64,000 bases of DNA from Halomonas sp. YLGW01 (GTDB lineage Bacteria > Pseudomonadota > Gammaproteobacteria > Pseudomonadales > Halomonadaceae). The notes under the pieces are model-generated. The model saw only the letters and a list, made by a program, of their open reading frames with translations. It was not told the DNA's origin and did no database searches. Below, piece after piece: positions 1-8,759 of this stretch (position 1 is the first letter of the stretch; each line of letters opens with the position of its first letter). The position numbers and the translations under genes were made by a program. The stretch is from positions 186,001-250,000 of the forward strand of contig NZ_CP062005.1 of assembly GCF_014840935.1 (NCBI RefSeq), written 5' to 3'.

Positions 1-447
1 CCACAGGCCATCGTGGACCATGGTATCGACGGCCTTCCAGTCGCCCATGCGCTGCCCGCTACGGGAATGCGGCAGGACATGCGGGGAGGCGGACATGTTC
101 TCCTGACCGCCGGCGAGGATCAGCTCGGCGTCGCCGCAGCGGATCGCCTGAGTCGCCAGATGCAGGGCCTTGAGGCCGGAGCCGCAGACCTTGTTGATGG
201 TCATGGCCGGCACCGCATCCGGCAGGCCGGCCTTGATGGCTGCCTGACGGGCGGGGTTCTGGCCGACACCGGCGGTGAGGACCTGGCCGAGCAGCACCTC
301 GTCGACCTGGTTGCCCGCGACGCCGGTCTGGGCGAGGATGTCCTTCATGACCAGGGCCCCCAGGTCGCTGGCAGGGATGCCGGCGAGCGAGCCGCCGAAG
401 GTGCCAACGGCTGTGCGGCGGGCCGCGACAATCACCACGTCTTGCAT
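1..447 (-). CDS. Acetyl-CoA C-acetyltransferase (biosynthetic thiolase), 5' part
   Basis: The first 149 codons of a thiolase; the rest lies beyond the left edge. Thiolases of this type condense two acetyl-CoA into acetoacetyl-CoA, the first step of polyhydroxybutyrate or mevalonate-type chemistry, or run it in reverse for fatty-acid breakdown. The protein starts MQDVVIVAARRT and has the nucleophile Cys88 in NKVCGSGLKA, then GGQENMSASPHVLP and the RMGDWKAVDTM stretch, all typical of the PhaA/AtoB family. The ATG at 447 has a GAGGAGTCTC purine stretch just upstream. PhaA and AtoB cannot be told apart from this fragment, so no symbol is given. Confidence 0.9.
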   Translation of the reverse strand, partial: MQDVVIVAARRTAVGTFGGSLAGIPASDLGALVMKDILAQTGVAGNQVDEVLLGQVLTAGVGQNPARQAAIKAGLPDAVPAMTINKVCGSGLKALHLATQAIRCGDAELILAGGQENMSASPHVLPHSRSGQRMGDWKAVDTMVHDGLW

Positions 448-718
448 ACAGAGACTCCTCGAGAATGTCTTGGGACCTCCTAGCATAGGAGAGTCTTGTG
501 CGCTGCGACAATGGCTAATCGCGTACACGGGACCAAAGCGCAAGGTGGCCAGAGCAGGATCGGGAAGGGCCGTGGACCGGCGTATGGCTAGGGCCCCGTT
601 GAGGGGTGGCAAAGAGGCGCTGGCGAGGTGAGCTCGAGATGACGTCGCGGACGGCCGTCGACAGGGGCCGGCCGCGAGTGAGGTGGGCTCAGTCAGGGTG
701 AGCCCAGTCAAGGTGAGC
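448..718. other. Intergenic region with a short tandem duplication
   Basis: No credible gene is seen here. The right end holds a perfect 7-bp inverted repeat (685-691 with 699-705, GGGCTCA/TGAGCCC). It also holds two 14-bp direct copies with one mismatch, CAGTCAGGGTGAGC at 690-703 and CAGTCAAGGTGAGC at 705-718, directly after the panD stop. The hairpin may end panD transcription, but it has no T-run. The region must also carry the thiolase promoter, which I could not place. Confidence 0.4.
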
Positions 719-1099
719 TTAGGCGAGCTGGACGGGGATGGCGTTGCTGGTGTGGCTGACGGCATTGCCTTCCTGCAGGTAGACCAGCGCCGGCTGGTGC
801 TGCTCCACCTCGCGATCGTCATAGTGGGCATAGCTGCAGATGATGACCCGGTCGCCGACGCTTGCCAGGTGGGCCGCGGCGCCGTTCACCGAGATCACCT
901 TGGTGCCTTCCTCGGCGCGGATGGCGTAGGTGGTGAAGCGCTGGCCGCCCTCGACGTTATAGATCTGGATCTGCTCGTTTTCGCGGATGCCGGCCAGGTC
1001 GAGCAGCTCGCCGTCGATGGCGCAGGAGCCTTCGTAATTGAGTACGGCGTGGGTGACGCGAGCCATGTGCAGCTTGGCCTTGAGCATGATGGTGTACAT
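719..1099 (-). CDS. panD: Aspartate 1-decarboxylase
   Basis: Makes beta-alanine from L-aspartate for pantothenate synthesis in the cytoplasm. The 126-residue length is normal for the family. The self-cleavage site is intact: Gly24-Ser25 in NYEGSCAID, where Ser25 becomes the pyruvoyl cofactor after cleavage into beta and alpha chains. It is the last gene of the panB-panC-panD series, 13 bp after panC. In Enterobacteria cleavage needs the helper PanZ; nothing in this window bears on that. Confidence 0.97.
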   Translation of the reverse strand: MYTIMLKAKLHMARVTHAVLNYEGSCAIDGELLDLAGIRENEQIQIYNVEGGQRFTTYAIRAEEGTKVISVNGAAAHLASVGDRVIICSYAHYDDREVEQHQPALVYLQEGNAVSHTSNAIPVQLA

Positions 1100-1112
1100 C
1101 GAAGAGGCTTCC

Positions 1113-1973
1113 TTATCCGTCGCGATGCGACAGGCGAATGGTCAGGTTGTCGATCAGGCGGGCCGGCCCGAGCTGGGCCGCGGCGAGAATCACCGCCTCT
1201 CGGGTGTTGGCGTCGACCTCGCCGAGATCATCGGCGCGGCGCAGCGCCAGATAGTCGGGCACGAAGCCGCGCGCGATCAGGCGTTGGTGGGCGGCCTCCA
1301 GTGCGGCGGCGCGAGGCTCGCCGGCGTCGAGAGCCTCGCGCAGCTCGCACAGGGTGCGGTAGAGCCCCGGCGCCAGTTGGCGCTCTTCCTCGCTGAGATA
1401 GCCGTTGCGCGAGGACAGCGCCAGGCCATCGGCGGCCCGCACGATCGGCACGCCGACGATCTCGATGGGGAAGTGCAGGTCGCGGGTCAGCTGGCGAATC
1501 ACCGCCAGCTGCTGATAGTCCTTCTCGCCGAAGCAGGCCAGGTCGGGTTGCACCAGGTTGAAGAGCAGGCTGACCACGGTGGCCACGCCGTCGAAGTGGC
1601 CGGGGCGTGAGCCGCCGCACAGCCCCTCGCTGACGCCGGCCACGTGCACCCGGGTCTGGACGTCGAGGCCCTGGGGGTAGAGCTCCCGGCTCGAGGGCGC
1701 GAACACGAGATCGCAGCCGGCGCGCGCGAGGCCGGCCTGATCCTCGGCGAGGGTGCGGGGGTAGGCGTCCAGGTCCTCGTCCTCGCCGAACTGCAGCGGA
1801 TTGACGAAGATCGTCGCCACCACCAGGTCGGCCCGCGCCCGGGCCTCGGCGACCAGTGCCAGGTGGCCGTCATGCAGGTTGCCCATGGTCGGCACCAGGG
1901 CGATGCGCTGCCCGGCCCGTCGCGGGCCGGCCAGGGCCTCACGCAGCGCCGGGATATGATACAAGGTATCCAT
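1113..1973 (-). CDS. panC: Pantothenate synthetase (pantoate-beta-alanine ligase)
   Basis: Joins pantoate to beta-alanine using ATP through a pantoyl-adenylate. The 286 residues are full length. The nucleotidyltransferase HIGH-like motif is in [13 protein letters not shown] near residue 30. GEKDYQQL and the KMSKS-like LSSRN follow at about residues 150 and 185. The start overlaps the panB stop by one base (TGATG), which implies translational coupling. Its substrates come from the flanking panB and panD products, so all three pantothenate-specific steps except ketopantoate reduction are encoded together. Confidence 0.97.
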   Translation of the reverse strand: MDTLYHIPALREALAGPRRAGQRIALVPTMGNLHDGHLALVAEARARADLVVATIFVNPLQFGEDEDLDAYPRTLAEDQAGLARAGCDLVFAPSSRELYPQGLDVQTRVHVAGVSEGLCGGSRPGHFDGVATVVSLLFNLVQPDLACFGEKDYQQLAVIRQLTRDLHFPIEIVGVPIVRAADGLALSSRNGYLSEEERQLAPGLYRTLCELREALDAGEPRAAALEAAHQRLIARGFVPDYLALRRADDLGEVDANTREAVILAAAQLGPARLIDNLTIRLSHRDG

Positions 1974-2764
1974 CAGAAGCAGTGTTCCTCGGCCGGGAAA
2001 CGGCGTGCCTTGACGTCTTCGTGATAGCGACGGAAGGCGGACGGGATGTCGTCGGCCTCGGCCATGAAGTTCTTGACGAAGCGCGGCGTGCGGCCGTGGG
2101 TGATGCCCAGCACGTCGTGCATGACCAGGATCTGGCCGTCGACGTCGGGGCCGGCCCCGATGCCGATCACCGGCACGTCGAGCGCCTCACGCACCGCGCG
2201 GCCGAGGCTCGCCGGCACGCACTCGAGCAGGATCACCGAGGCGCCGGCGTCCTGCAGGGCCTTGGCGTCATGGAGAATCTGCTCGGCGCGCTCGGCGTCA
2301 CGGCCCTGTACCTTGTATCCGCCCAGCTGGTGAACCGACTGGGGCGTCAGGCCCAGGTGGGCGCACACCGGCACGCCGCGACGGGTCAGCTCACGGATGC
2401 CCTCGGCCATCCAGGCCTCGCCCTCGACCTTGACCAGCTCGGCGCCCGCGCGCATCAGGGCGCCGGCATCGTCGAGCAGCCTCGGCAGGCTCGAGTTGCT
2501 CATGAACGGCAGGTCGACCATTAGCAGGCTGGCGCCCTTGCCACGGGCCGCGCAGCGGGTGTGATAGCAGATATCCTCGAGGGTGACCGGCAGGGTGCTG
2601 TCGTGGCCCTGCAGCACCATGCCCAGGGAGTCACCGACCAGCAGCACCTCGATCCCGGCGTCGCTGGCGGCGCGGGCGAAGGAGGCGTCGTAGGCGGTCA
2701 GGCAGCTAAAGGTCTCCCCCGCCCGCTTGTGGGCCGAAAGCGTGCTCAAGGTGACGGTTTTCAT
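1973..2764 (-). CDS. panB: 3-methyl-2-oxobutanoate hydroxymethyltransferase
   Basis: Transfers a hydroxymethyl group from methylenetetrahydrofolate to ketoisovalerate, giving ketopantoate. The start is the ATG at 2764, because MKTVTLSTL matches the family N-terminus; the reading frame stays open upstream to 2845 without family-like sequence. The product is 263 residues. Metal- and substrate-binding segments are visible in [20 protein letters not shown] and KVEGE. It lies downstream of folK across a 135-bp gap that contains GTTAC-type boxes (see findings). Confidence 0.96.
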   Translation of the reverse strand: MKTVTLSTLSAHKRAGETFSCLTAYDASFARAASDAGIEVLLVGDSLGMVLQGHDSTLPVTLEDICYHTRCAARGKGASLLMVDLPFMSNSSLPRLLDDAGALMRAGAELVKVEGEAWMAEGIRELTRRGVPVCAHLGLTPQSVHQLGGYKVQGRDAERAEQILHDAKALQDAGASVILLECVPASLGRAVREALDVPVIGIGAGPDVDGQILVMHDVLGITHGRTPRFVKNFMAEADDIPSAFRRYHEDVKARRFPAEEHCF

Positions 2765-2899
2765 AGTATTGCGATCTCGTCGATAGCGTCGTGGGGCCGA
2801 GTGGCGGCACTCGATCCCCTGGCTGGCGTCGGGGCCTGCCATCACGGTGTTACCCGACAGTCCCCGGAAGGGTGGAATGGTAACAAAAGACGGGCAACT
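2765..2899 (-). promoter_or_regulatory. folK-panB spacer with TGTTAC boxes
   Basis: TGTTACCC at 2848-2855 faces GGGTAACA at 2909-2916 (the latter inside the folK end), with a third GGTAACA at 2879-2885. Related boxes lie upstream of the sigma-54 promoter at 5451-5468. No convincing sigma-70 or GG-N10-GC promoter was found here, so the regulatory role is only inferred. Confidence 0.3.
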
Positions 2900-3391
2900 C
2901 TACCTTTCGGGTAACAGGGCCCGCAAGTCGCCGGCGGACTGCCAGGCGGGGAGCGCCGCGACGGGGCCGAAGCCCGGCAGCTCGAGTCGAGGGGCCAGTT
3001 CATGCAGGGGCACGACCACGAAGGCGCGCGCGGCAAGCTCCGGGTGGGGCAGGCGGAGCCGGGGATGCTCGAGGCGCCGGTCGTCGTAGAGCAGCAGGTC
3101 GAGATCCAGGGTGCGTGGCCCCCAGTGGCGCCGGCGCACCCGGGCATGGCGCTGCTCGAGAGCCTGCAGCTGATCGAGCAGTGCGAGCGGCGACAGCCGG
3201 GTCTCGACGCGCGCCACGGCGTTGATGAAGTCGGGCTGATCTTGCGGGCCCACCGGTCGACTCGCGTAGCGGCGGGAGGTGGCCGTCAGGCGCGTCAGCG
3301 GCAGGCCATCGAGCTCGGCGATCGCCCGCTCGACATGGCCGCGCGGGTCGTCGAGATTGCTGCCAAGGCCGATGTAGGCGAGGGACGGCAT
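2900..3391 (-). CDS. folK: 6-hydroxymethyl-7,8-dihydropterin pyrophosphokinase
   Basis: Transfers pyrophosphate from ATP to 6-hydroxymethyl-dihydropterin in folate synthesis. It is 163 residues, starting MPSLAYIGLGSNLDDP. The family signature is clear: GLGSN near the start, then RRRHWGPRTLDLDLLLYDD, whose Asp residues bind magnesium, and the LPHPELAARAFVVVPL segment. The start lies 4 bp after the pcnB stop, so the two are probably cotranscribed. The pcnB-folK-panB order is the same as in Pseudomonas. Confidence 0.96.
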   Translation of the reverse strand: MPSLAYIGLGSNLDDPRGHVERAIAELDGLPLTRLTATSRRYASRPVGPQDQPDFINAVARVETRLSPLALLDQLQALEQRHARVRRRHWGPRTLDLDLLLYDDRRLEHPRLRLPHPELAARAFVVVPLHELAPRLELPGFGPVAALPAWQSAGDLRALLPER

Positions 3392-3395
3392 CCGC

Positions 3396-4808
3396 TCAGT
3401 CCTGCTGGCTCGACGAAGGCTGGGCACTGCGCCGGCGCTTGCGGGGGCGGCGCTTGCGCTTCTTGCCGCCACCGCTGCCGGCCGGGTCGCTGCCGAGCTT
3501 CTGCAGCAGGCGGCGCTGCTCGTGCTCGTCGGCGTCCTGGAAGGCGGTCCACCAGGCGCCGAGGCCGGGCGTGATCTCGCCGGCTTCCTCGCGCAGCAGC
3601 AGGAAGTCGTAGGCGGCCCGGAAGCGCGGATGCTCGAGGGTCTGGAAGGCACGCTTGCCGTGACGCCTGGGCAGGTGCATCTGCAGGTCCCAGATCTCGC
3701 GCATCGGGATGCTGAAGCGCTTGGGGATCGAGATGTGCTTGAGCTGACGGCTGACCGCCTGCTGGGCGGCGGTATGCAGTGCCGGCACGGCGGGCATGCC
3801 GTCATCCATCAGCGCCGCATGGCGCATCGTCACTCCCGGCCACAGCAGGGCGCCGATCAGGAAGGCCGGCGTCACCGGCCGATCGCGACGGATGCGGTCA
3901 TCGGTGTTTGCAAGGGCCCGTTCCATCAGCGCTTCGGCCCAGGGCAGGGCCTCGAGAGCCTCGTCGGCCTCCGGGAAGAGCATCGGGAAGAGGCCGTGGT
4001 GGCGCAGTGCTCGGAAGGTATCCAGGGCATGGCCCGCGAGGAACAGCTTGAGGATCTCGTCGAACAGCCGGGCCGGCGGAATCTGCAGCAGCAACGGTGC
4101 CAGCTCCCGGATCGGGGCCTCGGTGGCGGCGTCCATGCTGAAGTCGAGCTTGGCGGCGAAGCGCACCGCGCGCAGCATGCGCACCGGGTCCTCCCGGTAG
4201 CGGGTCGCCGGGTCACCGATCAGGCGCAGGGTGCGAGACTCGATGTCGCGTACGCCATTGGCCCAGTCATGGATCGAGAAGTCGGCGATGTTGTAGTAGA
4301 GCGCATTGACCGTGAAGTCGCGACGCAGGGCGTCTTCCTCGACGTTGCCCCAGACGTTGTCACGCAGCAGCAGGCCGTCCCGTGATTGCTGGGACTGCTG
4401 GCCGCCGTGATCGTCGTTGGGACGTCCGCGGAAGGTGGTGACCTCGATCACCTCGCGACCGAAGCGCACGTGCACGATGCGAAAGCGCCGCCCGATGATC
4501 CGCGAGTTGCGGAACAGGTCGCGCAGCTCCTCCGGGGTCGCGTCGGTGGCGACATCGAAGTCCTTGGGCGTCTTGCCGAGCAGGGAATCCCGGATGCTGC
4601 CGCCGACCAGGTACGCCTCGAAGCCCGCATTGTGCAGACGATAGAGGACCTTCAGCGCGGCATCGGAGAAGAGCTTGCGGGAAACGTCGTGGTCATCGCG
4701 GGGAATCACGCGCAGCGCGGGGGTCTGGCCGGAGCCGTCCTGAGAGCCGAACAGCGACTTCAGATGCTCACCGGGAGCTTGTAGAAAACGGGTAAATCCT
4801 TTGAACAT
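3396..4808 (-). CDS. pcnB: Poly(A) polymerase I
   Basis: Adds 3' poly(A) tails to RNAs and so marks them for degradation by the RNase E/PNPase machinery. The class II nucleotidyltransferase core is intact: LVGGSIRDSLLGKTP followed by the catalytic DFDVATDA, then RRDFTVNALYYN. The C-terminus is strongly basic (GGGKKRKRRPRKRRR), as in the family. I place the start at the ATG at 4808 (MFKGFTRFLQ, 470 residues). An upstream TTG at 4841 is less likely because a candidate -10 (TACACT, 4846-4841) would leave it untranscribed. The gene follows the CrcZ-like RNA terminator directly. Confidence 0.94.
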   Translation of the reverse strand: MFKGFTRFLQAPGEHLKSLFGSQDGSGQTPALRVIPRDDHDVSRKLFSDAALKVLYRLHNAGFEAYLVGGSIRDSLLGKTPKDFDVATDATPEELRDLFRNSRIIGRRFRIVHVRFGREVIEVTTFRGRPNDDHGGQQSQQSRDGLLLRDNVWGNVEEDALRRDFTVNALYYNIADFSIHDWANGVRDIESRTLRLIGDPATRYREDPVRMLRAVRFAAKLDFSMDAATEAPIRELAPLLLQIPPARLFDEILKLFLAGHALDTFRALRHHGLFPMLFPEADEALEALPWAEALMERALANTDDRIRRDRPVTPAFLIGALLWPGVTMRHAALMDDGMPAVPALHTAAQQAVSRQLKHISIPKRFSIPMREIWDLQMHLPRRHGKRAFQTLEHPRFRAAYDFLLLREEAGEITPGLGAWWTAFQDADEHEQRRLLQKLGSDPAGSGGGKKRKRRPRKRRRSAQPSSSQQD

Positions 4809-4934
4809 GCAGCGAAATCGACTCGCTAAGGCAAAACCCAAGTGTAGCCGACCACCGACACCTTGGGAACCATTGCCTGTTGGAGGGACGTCCAGATAGG
4901 CCGGCCATTCGCGGTGGTTTGGCTTCCAGACGCA

Positions 4935-4960
4935 GAAAGGGGAGGCCAGTCGGCCTCCCC
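4935..4960 (-). terminator. Rho-independent terminator of the CrcZ-like RNA
   Basis: A perfect 9-bp stem (GGGGAGGCC at 4939-4947 with GGCCTCCCC at 4952-4960) has a 4-base loop and, read on the minus strand, is followed by TTT. It lies after the CAACAA-rich stretch and before pcnB, so it closes the RNA unit. Confidence 0.75.
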
Positions 4961-5442
4961 TGTAAGCATGAAGTCAGCATCCCTGCTGTTGGTTCTTCTT
5001 CGTGATGGCGCATCGCCTTGAATACGCACCACAGTCACCAAAGATGGTTCAGGCAAGCAAGATTCTTGTTGTTATCGACCTTCCTGATGGCGACCGTCTC
5101 GTATTCAAAACAATAGTCCAACCACGACGGCAACGGAGTTGCCTTCCTCCGGTGTCTTGTTGTTGTTACCGGAGGTGCATCGCATGAGGGCTTGTTGTTG
5201 TTGTGGCCCGTCGGGATGCGTGTCGTCCTGGTCAGCTTTCCGGACTCTCGACCGCAATTGTTGTTGTGGTGATCGAGTCGCACCGGGATGGCGTGTGGTT
5301 GTTCTTGTGAGAGTGATTGCCATCACGGGTGCCGTGTCGTGCCGTCAGCGTTGTTGTTGTTGGGCTGTCGGCGGTGTTCGAGTGCTCGTCGTTGTTGTTG
5401 TTGGCGCGAGGGCTCGATGACGTCCGGCTGTTGTTTTTCTTG
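4936..5442 (-). ncRNA. crcZ: CrcZ-like Hfq/Crc-sequestering small RNA
   Basis: This 507-nt stretch between cbrB and pcnB encodes no credible protein and has the architecture of Pseudomonas CrcZ: the same genomic slot, a sigma-54 promoter, many A-rich CA motifs (AACAACAA type) and an intrinsic terminator. In Pseudomonas, CbrB activates crcZ when good carbon sources run out, and the RNA titrates Hfq/Crc away from catabolic mRNAs, relieving catabolite repression. Eight motif clusters are seen here (listed separately), against about five in P. aeruginosa CrcZ. The 5' end is placed 12 bases after the -12 element and the 3' end at the terminator. I infer the function from synteny and motifs; primary sequence similarity to Pseudomonas CrcZ was not tested. 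Confidence 0.78.
5065..5440 (-). repeat. Eight CAACAA-type CA motifs
   Basis: Minus-strand clusters of AAC/CAA triplets lie at 5428-5440, 5391-5403, 5350-5363, 5298-5308, 5256-5268, 5192-5206, 5157-5169 and 5066-5075. Several read AACAACAACAA. They are separated by ordinary mixed sequence of about 25 to 80 bases, so this is not a slipping microsatellite. In CrcZ RNAs such motifs bind the distal face of Hfq together with Crc. Confidence 0.8.
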
Positions 5443-5450
5443 CTCTAAAC

Positions 5451-5468
5451 AGTGCACTGCTCGTGCCA
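5451..5468 (-). promoter_or_regulatory. Sigma-54 promoter of the CrcZ-like RNA
   Basis: Read on the minus strand, the sequence is TGGCACG-AGCA-GTGCA. The GG (5467-5466) and GC (5455-5454) are separated by exactly 10 bases, as required at -24/-12. The predicted start is near 5442, only a few bases before the first A-rich motif. The sigma-54 activator CbrB is encoded immediately upstream. Confidence 0.8.
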
Positions 5469-5542
5469 TGTTCAGAAAAGTTAAGTAAAAACAGAGTGTT
5501 GTATTTTTTCCAATCGGTTCCGCCTGATATGCACCGCTGTTG

Positions 5543-5593
5543 TGTTACCCCCTGTGCCGCATCCTGGGGCATTTCTTGTGTGGGATGGTAACA
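5543..5593. promoter_or_regulatory. Candidate CbrB upstream activating sites
   Basis: TGTTAC at 5543-5548 and GTAACA at 5588-5593 form an inverted pair 101 to 151 bases upstream of the predicted crcZ start, a normal distance for sigma-54 enhancer sites. An AT-rich stretch (about 5480-5515) between them and the promoter could bend. CbrB binding is inferred from position only. Confidence 0.45.
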
Positions 5594-5621
5594 ACTGGTG
5601 CAGCGCTGGCCGCCATGATGC

Positions 5622-5657
5622 GCAAAAGCGCCCGCAAAGGGAACTCGCGGGCGCTTA
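5622..5657 (-). terminator. Rho-independent terminator after cbrB
   Basis: A 10-bp stem, AAGCGCCCGC (5626-5635) with GCGGGCGCTT (5647-5656), is followed on the minus strand by TTTTGCG. It lies about 65 bp after the cbrB stop and separates cbrB transcription from the crcZ promoter. Confidence 0.75.
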
Positions 5658-5720
5658 GACCATGGTCGGGTAGGGGCCGTTAAGGGGGCTATTAAGGGGG
5701 CCATGTAAGGCGGGAAGGCA

Positions 5721-7089
<1,369 letters not shown>

Positions 7090-7112
<23 letters not shown>

Positions 7113-7584
7113 GGGGCAGCTCGTCGTCCTCTTGACTCGGGGGCTGCCGTGGGCACGGCAGCCTCATGACGCATCGGGTACCGCGATCGCGCCCGTCGGG
7201 GGGCGATTCCACCTCGATGCGCCCCTGATGGTCGGCCAGGATGCCATGGACCAGCGCCAGGCCGAGGCCAGTGCCCTAGCCGGGCGCCTTGGTGGTAGTG
7301 AAGGGCTCGAACAGGTGGTCACGCACACGGAGGTCGAGGCCCTGACCAGCATCGGTCACGGACCATTCTATGCCATCTCGCCCCTGGCCATCGGCGCGGC
7401 GCCGGGCCTCGATCTCGATGGCGCCACCAAGTGGGCTCGCATCCCGCGCGTTGCCCAGCAGGTTGACCATCACCTGGACCAGACGCTGGGCATCCCCCGT
7501 CAGCCGGAGCGCCTCGGGGCAGCGGTTGCGGTAATCGACATCCTGGCCCTTGTGCGCTAGCCGGATCAAGTGAAGTGCCTCCAT
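7090..7584 (-). pseudogene. cbrA: Remnant of sensor kinase gene cbrA (truncated, in-frame stop)
   Basis: One minus-strand frame encodes most of a histidine-kinase ATPase domain: N box LVQVMVNLLGNARDASP, G1 box VTDAGQGLD, F box LFEPFTTTKAPG and G2 box GTGLGLALVHGIL. A TAG at 7276-7278 falls exactly between the F and G2 boxes, where families have Glu (GAG), one base away. The frame then runs to a stop at 7090, overlapping the cbrB start by 23 bp. The phosphoacceptor His region and the large membrane domain of CbrA (about 980 residues in P. aeruginosa) are missing, since gluQ ends at 7689. The position between gluQ and cbrB identifies it as former cbrA. Confidence 0.85.
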
Positions 7585-7656
7585 GGGCCTCTCCTCGTGG
7601 ATCACTCCCTGGGATCGATAGCCCCCGGACTCTCTCCGTGGCTCGGCACACAAAGT

Positions 7657-7685
7657 GGCCAGGATTTAGGCGGCCAGGATTCAGG
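7657..7685. repeat. 14-bp direct repeat at the cbrA deletion junction
   Basis: GGCCAGGATTTAGG (7657-7670) and GGCCAGGATTCAGG (7672-7685) are repeated with one mismatch at a 15-bp period. They lie between the gluQ stop and the kinase remnant, where most of cbrA has been lost. Confidence 0.7.
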
Positions 7686-7688
7686 TAG

Positions 7689-8582
7689 CTAGGCCTCCGG
7701 CCAGTCAGGAGCGCGATGAGCGTCATCGGGCGTCAGCCGCATCGGGTCCCAGGCGGCGATGGCGGCGGTCAGCTGGTCCTCGACCGGTGCGGTGGCAAGC
7801 GCCGGGTCGGGTGTCTGCTGCAGGGCCGCGAGGGCCTGATGCAGCAGCGGGCGCACCCGTTGGTCCTCGGGCAGCGCCCGAGCCAGGTTCTGCTTGGAGA
7901 GCTTCTGGCCGTCGTCGCCGATGATCAGCGGCAGGTGCAGGTAACGGGGTTCGGGCAGCCCCAGGGCGGCCTGCAGCTGGCGCTGCCAGGGGGTGTTGTC
8001 GAGCAGATCGACGCCGCGGACCACGTCGCTGATGCCCTGGTCGGCATCGTCGACCACCACCGCCAGCTGATAGGCCCAGAGGGCATCCTTGCGCTTGAGT
8101 ACCACGTCGCCCAGCGCGGCCGGGTCCAGGCACTGTCGCCCATAGAGCCGGTCCTGCCAGATCACCGGGCGCAGTCCACGGTCGCTGCGCAGCCGCCAGG
8201 CGAGGGGAGCGTCGGGGGCACAGGGGCCGTTGTGGCACCAGCCGGGGTAGACGGGGTGATCCCGCCACTGCTTGCGCGAGCAGCTGCAGGGGTAGGCGAG
8301 CCCCGCCTCGGCGAGCCGCTCGAGGGCCGCCGCATAGGCATCATCACGTGTCTGCTGGTAGCGCACCGGACCGTCCCAGTGAAGGCCGAAGGCCTCGAGC
8401 TGGCGCAGGATAGTGTCGCTTGAGCCGGGCGGGCAGCGGGGCGGATCGATGTCTTCGATGCGCAGTCGCCAGGTGCCGCCGGCGCGGCGGGCATCCAGGT
8501 AGCTGCCCAGCGCCGCGACCAGCGACCCGAAGTGCAGAGGGCCGGATGGGGTGGGGGCGAAGCGTCCGCAGTAGTCGATCAT
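7689..8582 (-). CDS. gluQ: Glutamyl-Q tRNA(Asp) synthetase
   Basis: A truncated glutamyl-tRNA synthetase paralogue that attaches glutamate to queuosine at position 34 of tRNA-Asp. The 297 residues begin MIDYCGRFAPTPSGPLHFG, which contains the HIGH-like motif. A cysteine cluster (CSCSRKQW then PGWCHNGPC) forms the zinc site, and KLSKQN near residue 230 is the KMSKS-like motif. There is no anticodon-binding domain, which separates it from GltX. The start is the ATG at 8582; upstream sequence in frame is not family-like. It follows dksA, as in E. coli and Pseudomonas. Confidence 0.95.
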   Translation of the reverse strand: MIDYCGRFAPTPSGPLHFGSLVAALGSYLDARRAGGTWRLRIEDIDPPRCPPGSSDTILRQLEAFGLHWDGPVRYQQTRDDAYAAALERLAEAGLAYPCSCSRKQWRDHPVYPGWCHNGPCAPDAPLAWRLRSDRGLRPVIWQDRLYGRQCLDPAALGDVVLKRKDALWAYQLAVVVDDADQGISDVVRGVDLLDNTPWQRQLQAALGLPEPRYLHLPLIIGDDGQKLSKQNLARALPEDQRVRPLLHQALAALQQTPDPALATAPVEDQLTAAIAAWDPMRLTPDDAHRAPDWPEA

Positions 8583-8689
8583 GGCTGAGGGCTCATCGGG
8601 GCGGTGGGGGCATCGGTGCTCGTGGCGGATGCCGCGCGTCGGGGCGGGGTGGGCTCGGTTCTGGCCTGCTGTTGGCCGGCTGAATACGC

Positions 8690-8715
8690 CGACGGGCACC
8701 CGAGGGTGCCCGTCG
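8690..8715 (-). terminator. Hairpin after dksA
   Basis: An 11-bp perfect stem (CGACGGGCACC at 8690-8700 with GGTGCCCGTCG at 8705-8715) around a 4-base loop lies about 45 bp after the dksA stop. The downstream side lacks a strong T-run, so it may be a weak terminator or an mRNA-protecting hairpin. Confidence 0.55.
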
Positions 8716-8759
8716 AAGATGGCCAATATTGCCGCGCGGGCCTGGCTGGCAAGCCTGTA

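Noticed and set aside
5002..5420. Short open frames on both strands in the cbrB-pcnB spacer, some with Asn, Gln or Val/Cys runs
   Set aside because: The amino-acid runs arise from the CAA/AAC triplets read in each frame. There is no ribosome site or family resemblance, and the promoter and terminator frame a noncoding RNA instead.
5065..5440. TTG/CAA triplets as a microsatellite or CRISPR-like array
   Set aside because: Clusters are short, unevenly spaced and separated by unrelated sequence of varying length, without repeated units longer than about 12 bp. The CA-motif RNA explanation fits better.
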